Below are positions 25,865-33,477 of a DNA stretch of 64,000 nt, piece after piece. A model generated the notes under the pieces. That model saw only the letters and a list, made by a program, of their open reading frames with translations, was not told the DNA's origin and did not search any database. The DNA lies in assembly GCF_020539525.1 (NCBI RefSeq), contig NZ_JACDXX010000006.1, forward strand, positions 1-64,000, given 5' to 3'. Numbering within the stretch: position 1 is the first letter of the stretch; every line of letters begins with the position of its first letter. The stretch comes from Pseudogemmobacter faecipullorum. GTDB lineage: Bacteria; Pseudomonadota; Alphaproteobacteria; Rhodobacterales; Rhodobacteraceae. Position numbers and translations under genes: made by a program.

Positions 25865-26046
25865 TCTGGCGATAAGCTGCGCGTGCGGCGCCATCTTTCT
25901 TGATTTCCATCGGGGCCGTGGCATCCTGCTCTCGTGTGACGACAGACTTTCTGCAAAGCCTTCCTCTCTGACGAAAGGCCCGGAAGACCTGGCGGCTACG
26001 CCCGGTTGCAATGTCGCGCCGGGAGATTTCGAAGGGAGAGACGGGA

Positions 26047-26253
26047 ATGCCAACTGGCACCGTAAAATGGTTCAACGCGACTAAGGGCTACGGCTTTATC
26101 GCCCCGGATGATGGCGGCAAGGATGTGTTCGTACATATCTCCGCAGTCGAGCGCGCAGGCTTCAAAGGCCTGAATGACAATCAGAAAATCGGTTACGAGT
26201 TGCAATCTGGCCGCGATGGCCGTTCCTCGGCTTCGGACCTCACACTGCTCTGA
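26047..26253 (+). CDS. Cold-shock domain protein (CspA family)
   Basis: The 68-residue protein is a single cold-shock domain that binds single-stranded RNA/DNA as an RNA chaperone. RNP1 (KGYGFIAP, about 13-20) and RNP2 (DVFVHISAV, about 27-35) are intact. ATG 26047 with GGAGAGACGGGA upstream gives MPTGTVKWFN, the canonical start. The intergenic leader of about 280 bases is long, as is usual for csp genes whose mRNA leader controls expression. The 229 bases after it hold only GC-rich sequence and the palindrome at 26446-26465. Confidence 0.95.
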   Translation: MPTGTVKWFNATKGYGFIAPDDGGKDVFVHISAVERAGFKGLNDNQKIGYELQSGRDGRSSASDLTLL

Positions 26254-26445
26254 GGCAGGGTAATCGTCCCGGCGGCAGCGGGACATGGTATAAAACTGGC
26301 GTGTCCCTGCGGCAGAAGGGGCGCGCCATTTCTGTTTGTGGCGGGCTTCTGTCTGCGGCGGGCAGCAGCGGGAGAGAGCGGGCCGGGAAACCTGTGCGCG
26401 CCGCGGGCCCGGGCCGAAAGGCCGGGGGGCGTGGCAGAGGGTTCC

Positions 26446-26465
26446 GGGGCGCGCGCGCGCGCCCC
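26446..26465. repeat. Perfect GC palindrome with alternating CG run
   Basis: Twenty bases, GGGG-(CG)6-CCCC, form a perfect palindrome with six alternating CG dinucleotides. The element lies at the 3' side of both the convergent cold-shock and diguanylate cyclase genes. It may act as a strong transcription-blocking hairpin and has Z-DNA-forming base order; both ideas are inference. Confidence 0.5.
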
Positions 26466-26482
26466 GCCCGCGCTGCCCGGGA

Positions 26483-27541
26483 TCAGGCGAAAACCGCGCG
26501 GTCACGGCCGAGGCGCTTGGCCGAGTACAGGGCGGCATCGGCCCTGGCATAGGCGGCAGCGAAATCAAAAGTATCGGCCGGGATCCGGGTGCCGCCGACG
26601 CTGACAGTCACTTTCAGGTTCTTGCCGCCGATCATATGGTGCTGCGACAGCGCATGGCGCAGCCGGTCCGCCACGGCAAAGCCATCGGCCTGCTGCGCCA
26701 CCTGCAGCATCACCGCAAATTCCTCGCCGCCAAACCGGGCTGCAATATCGCCTTCCCGGATCACCGAATTCAGGGTCTCGGCAATGGCCTGCAGAACCTG
26801 ATCGCCGACGGCATGGCCGTGGATGTCATTGATATTCTTAAAGTGATCGGCGTCAATGATCAGCAGTGCCATGCTCTTGCGGCGCTCGTCATCAATGCTG
26901 TTCACAAAATCCATCAGCGCGCGCCGGTTGGGCAGGCCGGTCAGCGGATCGGTCGAGGCGGCGCGGTTCAGCTGCCGCTCGCGCTGCGCCCGGCGCTGCT
27001 CGGTTTCAAACATCTTGCCAAAGACGAAGGCGGTGATCAGATCGACGCCCAGCCGCGCTGCGGCCACTTCGAAGGTGATCAGCCCGGTCAGCAGCATACC
27101 GATCAGCAGCGGCGCGCTGACAATGGCGCCAAGCGCCAGCCAGGCATGCCAGCTGCGGCGGTTCTGGCCGCGGGTCCGCCTGGCCCAGCTTGCCGCCAGC
27201 AGGCAGACCAGCACCATGCTCAGCAGGCCCGGCAGCGTTTCCGTTCCGCTGATCATCAGCCGTCCGCTGGCGGCAATGCCAACCGCCACCAGCGTCGAGC
27301 TCAGCCCGCCAAAAGCCGTGGCAAGGGCGAGAAACAGGTTTCGGCTGTCAATCTGATAGCCCTCAATCTGCATGAAGGGCTGGAACATCACCGCGACCGA
27401 GGCGAGGCCCAGCAACATGCCGATGGCCATGCGGCGCAGCACTGCGGCAGCCAGCAGGCGCTGAATGCTGCCATAGGCCAGAGTGCAGATCGCAACCAGG
27501 CCAACGCTGTGTAATGCGGCAAGCATAAGATCGCTCGACAT
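26483..27541 (-). CDS. Membrane-bound diguanylate cyclase (GGDEF)
   Basis: The 352-residue protein has about six membrane helices in residues 8-175 that resemble the 5TM sensor of LytS-like receptors (ALATAFGGLSSTLVAVGIAA...). A GGDEF domain follows from about 190. The active-site loop is GGEEF (271-275), preceded five residues earlier by an RxxD inhibition site (REGD, 262-265). An active, feedback-controlled cyclic-di-GMP synthase is therefore predicted. ATG 27541 was chosen with AAGGTG upstream; the longer frame has no ribosome binding site. It stands alone on the minus strand. The effector of the membrane sensor is unknown. Confidence 0.9.
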   Translation of the reverse strand: MSSDLMLAALHSVGLVAICTLAYGSIQRLLAAAVLRRMAIGMLLGLASVAVMFQPFMQIEGYQIDSRNLFLALATAFGGLSSTLVAVGIAASGRLMISGTETLPGLLSMVLVCLLAASWARRTRGQNRRSWHAWLALGAIVSAPLLIGMLLTGLITFEVAAARLGVDLITAFVFGKMFETEQRRAQRERQLNRAASTDPLTGLPNRRALMDFVNSIDDERRKSMALLIIDADHFKNINDIHGHAVGDQVLQAIAETLNSVIREGDIAARFGGEEFAVMLQVAQQADGFAVADRLRHALSQHHMIGGKNLKVTVSVGGTRIPADTFDFAAAYARADAALYSAKRLGRDRAVFA

Positions 27542-27788
27542 TTCTGCACCTTGATTAAATTGGCCCGACTTTTGCCCAAACGAGTAAAGAAAGCGTTGCC
27601 CTGTCATCACCCGGCAAAGAGGCGAATCTATGGCTCCCTGCGGGCGGCAGCGCGGCGGGCTTTCGGTATAAAAACGACATTAAGGTTAACGAAGCGCTCC
27701 GGGCGGAGAAAATTGCCCTGTTCCGGCGCTGAAAGGCCAGTGAACAGCACGTAATCTGCCACAGGATGGTTAACACAGGGTGAATGGT

Positions 27789-27822
27789 GCTGCCCGGATC
27801 AGCCAGAGCGGATCCGGGCAGC
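27789..27822. terminator. Inverted repeat after the ArsC-like gene, possible terminator
   Basis: GCTGCCCGGATC (27789-27800) and GATCCGGGCAGC (27811-27822) form a perfect 12-bp stem. It lies 29 bases beyond the stop of the minus-strand ArsC-like gene. No T-tract follows on either strand, so it is only a possible terminator. Confidence 0.45.
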
Positions 27823-27850
27823 TCTGGCTGGCTGCGGCTAAGTCTGCCGC

Positions 27851-28183
27851 TCAGTCTGCGCCGAGCTGCAGGTTTTTGGCCGCCTCATCCCAGCCAAGGC
27901 TCCAGCCGGCAGAGGAGCGGATCACAGGACGTTTCATCACCGTGGGCTGGGCCGCGATCTGCGCCTCGGGATCCGAGGCTTTAAGGAAATCTGAGAAGGC
28001 GCGGTAGCTGGTGGACTGCTTATTGATCGCCCGCTCGCCAAATTCCTGGAGGATCTCGGCAATCTCTGCTTCGCTCAGCGGTTCGGCGCGGATGTCGCGG
28101 AAGGTGACCTCGCGCTCAGCGTCGCGCAGCTCCTTCAGCGCGCGCCTGCAGCTGTCACAGGTCGGAATTCCATAGAGGATCAT
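27851..28183 (-). CDS. ArsC/Spx-family thioredoxin-fold protein
   Basis: The 110-residue protein starts MILYGIPTCDSC, giving a CxxC-like pair (Cys9 and Cys12), and later has VMKRPVIR, the conserved loop of the ArsC/YffB family. Such proteins are glutaredoxin-linked reductases; true arsenate reduction needs other residues and cannot be claimed, and no other ars genes are near. ATG 28183 lies four bases after the stop of the secreted-protein gene upstream, so the two form a small operon. Confidence 0.8.
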   Translation of the reverse strand: MILYGIPTCDSCRRALKELRDAEREVTFRDIRAEPLSEAEIAEILQEFGERAINKQSTSYRAFSDFLKASDPEAQIAAQPTVMKRPVIRSSAGWSLGWDEAAKNLQLGAD

Positions 28184-28187
28184 GAGT

Positions 28188-28571
28188 TTACTCTTTTGCC
28201 ACACAGTCTACATGATAGCCCTGCTGCACCGCATCCTCGCCATTGGCAAGCACCAGTACAACCGGGGCGATCTTATTGGTCAGGACAGCATGCATATCCT
28301 GTGCCGCGCATAAAGGCGAGATGGCATTCAGCGCGGTTTTCGCATGAATAAATCCGGGGCGGAACAGAACTGCATATCTGTTTTTGCCCAATTTCAGCAC
28401 ATGGGTCTGATAGCGCGCCCAGGGGCCTTTCACCTCAGCCACTTCGCCCTTTGGCGCGAAATCCTCATAGAGGATCTGCGCCTGAACCGGGGCCGGGAGG
28501 GCGAGGCTGAGGCTGGTCAGGCCAGCGGCGAACAGACTGGAGGCGGTCAGACGGGCGGCGCGGCGCAGCAT
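28188..28571 (-). CDS. Secreted protein of unknown function
   Basis: The 127-residue protein has a clear signal peptide (MLRRAARLTASSLFAAGLTSLSLALPAPVQA, cut after AQA). The mature part of about 95 residues is a compact domain with two Cys (PLCAAQDM and HVDCVAKE) that could form a disulfide. I do not recognise the family. It is co-transcribed with the ArsC-like gene downstream. Its upstream region contains a run of 12 G (28673-28684). Confidence 0.65.
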   Translation of the reverse strand: MLRRAARLTASSLFAAGLTSLSLALPAPVQAQILYEDFAPKGEVAEVKGPWARYQTHVLKLGKNRYAVLFRPGFIHAKTALNAISPLCAAQDMHAVLTNKIAPVVLVLANGEDAVQQGYHVDCVAKE

Positions 28572-28672
28572 GGGCAGATCTCCGGCGATTGCCGCATCAG
28601 CCTAGCCGATGCGGCGCAGCCTGCAAGCCTCTCGCCGGGGGCAGAGGGCCAGGATACGGTGGGCCAGGATGC

Positions 28673-28684
28673 GGGGGGGGGGGG
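28673..28684. repeat. Homopolymer of 12 G
   Basis: Twelve consecutive G lie about 100 bases upstream of the secreted-protein gene and beyond the 3' end of folA. Such a run is prone to slippage during replication and sequencing. Confidence 0.8.
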
Positions 28685-28729
28685 CGCCCGGAGCGGATCG
28701 TCTGCCCCAGCCTGCGCTCAGAGCTTTTC

Positions 28730-29206
28730 CTATACCCGCCGGATATATTCCCGCGCCAGGCAGGAGGGGGCCTCGGCGCGCAGCGGGAAACTGTCTTTCA
28801 GCTGCCAGTCCCTTGCGTCAAATTCCGGGAAGAAGGTATCGGCATCGGCAACCGGCATGGCGACCTCGGTGATCAGCATCCGATCCGCGATCCGCAGCGC
28901 CTCGCGATAGATCGAGGCGCCGCCAATGGCATAGGCTCTGGGAATGCCCAGATCACGCGCGCGCTGCAGGGCAGCCTCAAGCGAAGGCACGACGAAATCG
29001 CCGCTCATTTTTGAGGAGACGACGATATTCTCGCGCGAAGGCAGCGGTTTTTTCGGCAGGCTGTCCCAGGTGTTGCGCCCCATGATGATCGCGCCGCCCA
29101 GGGTCTCGCGTTTGAACAGCGCCAGATCCTCAGGCGCGAACCAGGGGATGGTATTGTCTTTGCCGATGGCCCCGTTCTGCGCGCGGGCAACGATGATTGT
29201 CAGCAT
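28730..29206 (-). CDS. folA: Dihydrofolate reductase
   Basis: The 158-residue enzyme reduces dihydrofolate to tetrahydrofolate with NADPH. The family elements are all in order: MLTIIVARAQNGAIGKDNTIPW at the start, DLALFKRETLGGAIIMGRNTWDSLPKKPLP, and AYAIGGASIYREAL. It follows thyA by two bases between stop and start (TAA-TC-ATG), forming a thyA-folA operon. This is logical because thymidylate synthase produces the dihydrofolate that FolA recycles. Confidence 0.97.
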   Translation of the reverse strand: MLTIIVARAQNGAIGKDNTIPWFAPEDLALFKRETLGGAIIMGRNTWDSLPKKPLPSRENIVVSSKMSGDFVVPSLEAALQRARDLGIPRAYAIGGASIYREALRIADRMLITEVAMPVADADTFFPEFDARDWQLKDSFPLRAEAPSCLAREYIRRV

Positions 29207-29208
29207 GA

Positions 29209-30030
29209 TTACACCGCGACCGGGGCTTTGATGGCAGGATAGGGATCATAGCCGATCACCTCAAAATCCTCGAATTTAAAGTCGAATATCGAGCTGACCT
29301 GGCGGTTGATCCGGAGCTGCGGCAGGGCGCGCGGGCTGCGGCGCAGCAGTTCCGCGACCTGCTCCTGGTGATTCGAATAAATATGGGCATCGCCGATGGA
29401 ATGGACGAAATCCCCCGGCTCATAGCCCGTCACATGCGCCAGCATCACCAGCAGCAAAGCATAGGAGGCGATGTTGAACGGCACGCCGAGGAACATATCG
29501 GCCGAGCGCTGATAGAGCTGCAGATGCAGCTTGCCGTCAAGGATCCTGACCTGCCACATCGTATGGCAGGGCGGCAGCGCCATATTGTCGATCTCCAGCG
29601 GATTCCAGGCCGAGACGATCAGGCGGCGGCTGTCGGGCCGGGATTTGATATCCTCAATCAGCCTGGTGATCTGATCAACCGAAAAACGCGGCCCGGCGGC
29701 ATCTGCACCGGCCTCGGCGGGCGGCGAAAAAGCCCGCCATTGCTTGCCATAGACCGGGCCCAGATCGCCCTTCTCATCGGCCCATTCATCCCAGATGCTG
29801 ACGCCATTCTCTTTCAGATAGCGGATATTGGTATCGCCGCTGAGGAACCAGAGCAGTTCGTGGATGATGGACCGGATATGCAGCTTTTTGGTGGTGAGCA
29901 GCGGGAAGCCTTCGCTCAGCGGATAACGGGACTGGAGGCCGAAATAAGAGATCGTGCCGGTGCCGGTGCGGTCGGTGCTGACCGAGCCGTTCTCAAGAAC
30001 CATGTTCAGCGCCTCATGGTATTGCTTCAT
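29209..30030 (-). CDS. thyA: Thymidylate synthase
   Basis: The 273-residue enzyme methylates dUMP to dTMP with methylene-tetrahydrofolate. The catalytic Cys155 lies in PCHTMWQ (often PCHTLFQ in relatives), followed by [24 protein letters not shown], the dUMP site. ATG 30030 gives the canonical MKQYHEAL start; an upstream in-frame start would add 20 unrelated residues. The first gene of thyA-folA. The region 30031-30350 between it and the divergent lipoprotein gene must hold both promoters, but nothing specific is visible there. Confidence 0.97.
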   Translation of the reverse strand: MKQYHEALNMVLENGSVSTDRTGTGTISYFGLQSRYPLSEGFPLLTTKKLHIRSIIHELLWFLSGDTNIRYLKENGVSIWDEWADEKGDLGPVYGKQWRAFSPPAEAGADAAGPRFSVDQITRLIEDIKSRPDSRRLIVSAWNPLEIDNMALPPCHTMWQVRILDGKLHLQLYQRSADMFLGVPFNIASYALLLVMLAHVTGYEPGDFVHSIGDAHIYSNHQEQVAELLRRSPRALPQLRINRQVSSIFDFKFEDFEVIGYDPYPAIKAPVAV

Positions 30031-30350
30031 CGATCCCGGCTCCTGCTTCGCTGTTGCTGTTCTGGTATCGCGATACGCCGCCGAATCCAAGGCTGACGGC
30101 GCGAGAGCAGCGGGCAGGGCAGAGGGAGCAGAGCGCGCAGATCTGACAAAAACAGACCCCGCCGGGAATAACCGGCGGCGCGTGCGCGCGGGCTGGCGAT
30201 CAGGAAAGTGCGCCGGTCAGAAAAGCCGCAGGGTGCTCTGATGCGGGGCCGACACAGGGCCCGATTATCGGGGCGCTGCAGGAAAAAATCTTTGACGATC
30301 AGGCTTCTGGCTTGCAACCTTGGCGGGAATTTTTTGGGGGAGACCCGCCT

Positions 30351-31349
30351 TTGTTTCGACCAGTCTTTATTTCAGCTGCCCTTGTTATCACCCTGACAGC
30401 CTGCGGCGGCGGCAATCCGTTTCGCGAGCCGACGCCTGGGCCGATCCCCGAGCCGGGCGGTGATGTCACTTCCGGGATTACCGGCCTGCCGGGAACAGCC
30501 ACACCGGGTGCCGGGGCGCCGATCCGGCGCCGTGAGGCGCGGGCCAGCGGCACCGGTAATGGCTATGTCAGTGATGTCAGCTATAACGCGGTTGCGGATA
30601 CTTTCACCGTCGAGGGCCTGGCTTTTGATGGCGGCAATGTGTACCGGCGCGACCGCTCGGTGAACCTCGGCTCAGAGATCAGCGCCTATGCCAGCGATGC
30701 GCTGGCCTATGATCCGACCACCGGCAGCCCGATCCCGCAGCTGACCCATCGGGCGGTTTATGGCAAAGCGGCTTCCGGCTCTTATTTCGCCATCGTGCGG
30801 ACGGGCGCCTATGTGGATTACGGCTTTGGCGGCTTCGTTTATGAACGCGCCGGCGGCTTTTCGCTTCCGCCGGCCGATGGCGCGGGCAAGCGCGGTCAGG
30901 GCAATTTCACCGGGGAATATGCCGGGTTGCGCGATTTCAGCGGGCCGGGTGCCCCGGGGCTGGAATTCACCCGCGGTGATATGAGGATGGCGATCGATTT
31001 CGACGATTTCAATGACGGCCATGGCGTCAATGCCGTGATCAGCAATCGCCGGGTCTATGATATCAACGGTGCCGATATCACCGCCGTGGTGGCGGGGGCG
31101 CTGCCGGGCTCACCCGCAGCTCTGCCGGTGATCAGCTTTGCCATCGGCCCGAATGTCACCGATTCCAGTGGCGAGATGGCAGGCCGGGTGGTTGTCGATA
31201 GCACGGCTGCAGGCAATTATTATGCCGTTCTGGGCGGGGCCGGGGCCACCGAGGTTGTGGGCATTATCGCGCTGACGCCCACCCCGGATGGACGGACCAC
31301 GGGTGTCACTGTGCGCGAAACCGGGGGCTTTGTGCTGACGCGGAACTGA
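30351..31349 (+). CDS. Surface lipoprotein with TbpB-like barrel, probable Slam substrate
   Basis: Starting at TTG 30351, with GGGGGAG eight bases upstream, the 332-residue product begins MFRPVFISAALVITLTACGGG. This is a lipoprotein signal with lipobox LTAC (Cys18). A Pro/Gly-rich tether (about 25-60) follows, then a beta-rich domain. Its end has the pattern GEMAGRVVV...NYYAVLGGAGATEVVGIIAL, which resembles the C-terminal barrel of transferrin-binding protein B-type lipoproteins (FFGP...ElGGvF). An earlier TTG at 30312 would bury the signal peptide. It lies 12 bases upstream of a Slam-like barrel gene, which suggests export to the cell surface by that protein. The ligand is unknown. Confidence 0.75.
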   Translation: MFRPVFISAALVITLTACGGGNPFREPTPGPIPEPGGDVTSGITGLPGTATPGAGAPIRRREARASGTGNGYVSDVSYNAVADTFTVEGLAFDGGNVYRRDRSVNLGSEISAYASDALAYDPTTGSPIPQLTHRAVYGKAASGSYFAIVRTGAYVDYGFGGFVYERAGGFSLPPADGAGKRGQGNFTGEYAGLRDFSGPGAPGLEFTRGDMRMAIDFDDFNDGHGVNAVISNRRVYDINGADITAVVAGALPGSPAALPVISFAIGPNVTDSSGEMAGRVVVDSTAAGNYYAVLGGAGATEVVGIIALTPTPDGRTTGVTVRETGGFVLTRN

Positions 31350-31361
31350 GGCCTGACGACT

Positions 31362-32807
31362 ATGCCATGGAGCCTGCGCCCCTCCCGCCAGCCCTGCCGC
31401 CGTTTCGGGCTGGCGGGGCTGCTTGTACTTACGCTTATGTCCGGGCTGCTCCCCGGCGTGCATCCGGCCCTGGCCGAGCCGCAGCCCCTGACGCCTGAGC
31501 CAGGCTCTGCCAGCCCGGAGCAGCTGCGCGGTTTTGGCCTGGCTTTGCTTCAGGCCGGAGATCTTATCGGCGCGCGCCGTCTGGCCGATGCGCTTCTCGC
31601 CCGCGATCCGCAGGACAGTGCCGCGCTGATGCTGCGCGCCCAGGCCGCAGCGCTTGGCGGTGACGAGCGCCGGGCCAGGATTGATGCGCGCGCGGTCTGG
31701 CGGCTTGCCGATGCGCCGGGGCCGAAATATGGCGCGGCGATGATGGTGGCGCAGTCTCTGGCGGCGGATGGCTATCTGCAGCGCGGCCAGTTCTGGCTGC
31801 GCCGGGCCGCCCAGGCGGCGCAGAGTGATCAGCAAAAGGCCGCCGTCGCCACGGCTTTCAGCAGTCTGCGATCACGCAACCCGCTGATATGGCAGCTGAA
31901 AGTATCGGCCCGCCCCAGTTCAAACGTCAATGACGGCTCGAGCGCGCGCAGTTTCATCCTGCCAAGCGATCTGTTCGGCGATATCGAACTGCCGGTCTAT
32001 CCGGCGCAGCGCGCTTTGTCAGGCTATGAGGCCAGCGCCGGGCTGGAACTGACCTGGCGGCTGCGCCCGACCGCAACCACGATGACCGCTTTCCACCTGC
32101 GCTTTGACCAGACAAAGGTGGCGCTTTCTTCCGAGGCGAAAGCGGCGGTGCCGGGGCTGAAGGGCTCGGCCTTTGATCAGGCCCGCCTCGAGCTGGGGCT
32201 GAGCCGGCGCTGGCGCCCGGCCGAGAGCAAAACCACTTTCACCTTCGGCCTTGCCGGGCTGCATGACTGGTCGGGCGGCGTCTCGCTGGCCAATATTCTG
32301 CGGCTGAGCGCGGCGGCCGAGCGCCGTTTCGCGCCGCATCTGCTGGGCTTTGCCAGCCTGAGCTTTGACCATCAGCGCCGCCTCGACAGTGAGATCAGCT
32401 CGGCCGATACGCTGGCGCTCTCGGCCGGGATGCAGCGCGGCCTCGCCGGTGGCGATGTGGTGACGCTGGTTCTGGGCCTGCGCGATGTCGCGAGCGACAG
32501 CCCCGGCATCCGCTATGACGCCGCCTCTCTGCGCCTTGGCTGGCGCAGGGCGAGGCCGGTGGCGGGGCTGGGGCTTGAGGCCTGGGCCGGGCTGGAGGGG
32601 CGTGATTACCCCGACAGCCCCTGGCGCCCCGATGGCGGGCGCCAGGATCTGCGCGCCAGCCTTGATGTGACGCTTGAGCTGCAAAAAATCAGCTGGATGG
32701 GGTTTTCCCCCTTGCTGAACCTTTCGGCCAGCCGGGCCAGATCGAATGCCAAACTCTATGAATCGCAAAGCTTTGGGCTGGAGCTCGGCTTCCGCTCGGC
32801 CTTCTGA
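31362..32807 (+). CDS. Slam-like outer-membrane protein (TPR plus DUF560 barrel)
   Basis: The 481-residue protein has an N-terminal signal segment (FGLAGLLVLTLMSGLLPGVHPALA). Helical TPR-like repeats follow at about 50-170 (LLARDPQDSAALMLRAQAAAL). The C-terminal portion (about 185-481) consists of alternating amphipathic strands rich in Leu/Arg/Ser and ends in Phe (QSFGLELGFRSAF), a typical outer-membrane beta-barrel signal. This is the architecture of Slam, the surface lipoprotein assembly modulator (PF04575) that moves TbpB-type lipoproteins across the outer membrane. The adjacent lipoprotein supports this reading. The family call rests on architecture, not on alignment. Confidence 0.75.
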   Translation: MPWSLRPSRQPCRRFGLAGLLVLTLMSGLLPGVHPALAEPQPLTPEPGSASPEQLRGFGLALLQAGDLIGARRLADALLARDPQDSAALMLRAQAAALGGDERRARIDARAVWRLADAPGPKYGAAMMVAQSLAADGYLQRGQFWLRRAAQAAQSDQQKAAVATAFSSLRSRNPLIWQLKVSARPSSNVNDGSSARSFILPSDLFGDIELPVYPAQRALSGYEASAGLELTWRLRPTATTMTAFHLRFDQTKVALSSEAKAAVPGLKGSAFDQARLELGLSRRWRPAESKTTFTFGLAGLHDWSGGVSLANILRLSAAAERRFAPHLLGFASLSFDHQRRLDSEISSADTLALSAGMQRGLAGGDVVTLVLGLRDVASDSPGIRYDAASLRLGWRRARPVAGLGLEAWAGLEGRDYPDSPWRPDGGRQDLRASLDVTLELQKISWMGFSPLLNLSASRARSNAKLYESQSFGLELGFRSAF

Positions 32808-32935
32808 CCGCCGCGCCGCGCCAGGCCTGCAGCGAGCCTGCAACAAGCCGGCGGGGCAGGGGTTCCCGACCAGGCCTGCTCTGTCCAGACGGCTGCCCCC
32901 GTGCTAGGCCTTGGCCAGCACAGGAGGTTTTCGCG

Positions 32936-33364
32936 ATGACGATCCGCTATCTGCACACCATGGTCCGGGTTCTTGATCTGGAAAAGAGCATGGCTTTCTA
33001 CCGGCTGCTCGGCCTGGAAGAGATCCGGCGCAAAGACAGCGAGACCGGGCGTTTCAGCCTTGTGTTCATGGCCCCTCCCGGCCAGCCCGACTGCCCGGTC
33101 GAGCTGACCTGGAACTGGGATGGCGATGAGGGCCTGCCCTCGGACAGCCGCCATTTCGGCCATCTCGCCTATGAGGTCGATGATATCTACGCCACCTGCG
33201 CCCATCTGCAGGCCAATGGCGTGCTGATCAGCCGCCCGCCGCGCGATGGCTATATGGCTTTCGTGCGCAGCCCCGATAATGTCTCGGTCGAGCTGCTGCA
33301 AAAGGGCGGGGCTTTGGCCCCGGCCGAGCCCTGGGCCTCGATGCCCAATACCGGACACTGGTAA
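32936..33364 (+). CDS. gloA: Lactoylglutathione lyase (glyoxalase I)
   Basis: The 142-residue VOC-fold enzyme converts the methylglyoxal-glutathione hemithioacetal to S-lactoylglutathione. The four metal ligands fit: His7 (YLHTMVRV), Glu56 (PVELTWNW), His76 (FGHLAYEV) and Glu119 (VSVELLQ). AGGAGG precedes the ATG at a good distance. It is flanked by the Slam gene and a membrane-protein gene and appears to be transcribed alone. The 113 bases after it contain the repeated words GCCCGGGCCAGTTTCAG and GGGCCAG. Confidence 0.95.
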   Translation: MTIRYLHTMVRVLDLEKSMAFYRLLGLEEIRRKDSETGRFSLVFMAPPGQPDCPVELTWNWDGDEGLPSDSRHFGHLAYEVDDIYATCAHLQANGVLISRPPRDGYMAFVRSPDNVSVELLQKGGALAPAEPWASMPNTGHW

Positions 33365-33477
33365 GCCAGGCCCCGGCCCATAGCCCGAGCCCGGGCCAGT
33401 TTCAGCCCGGGTCAGTTTCAGGCCGGGCCAGACCTGGCCCTGGCCCGGTGCATCCCGATGAGAACGGAGCAGATTTA

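Noticed and set aside
27851-28183. Arsenate resistance gene
   Set aside because: The ArsC fold is shared by Spx/YffB-type proteins; no arsenic transporter or regulator is nearby, so only the fold is claimed.
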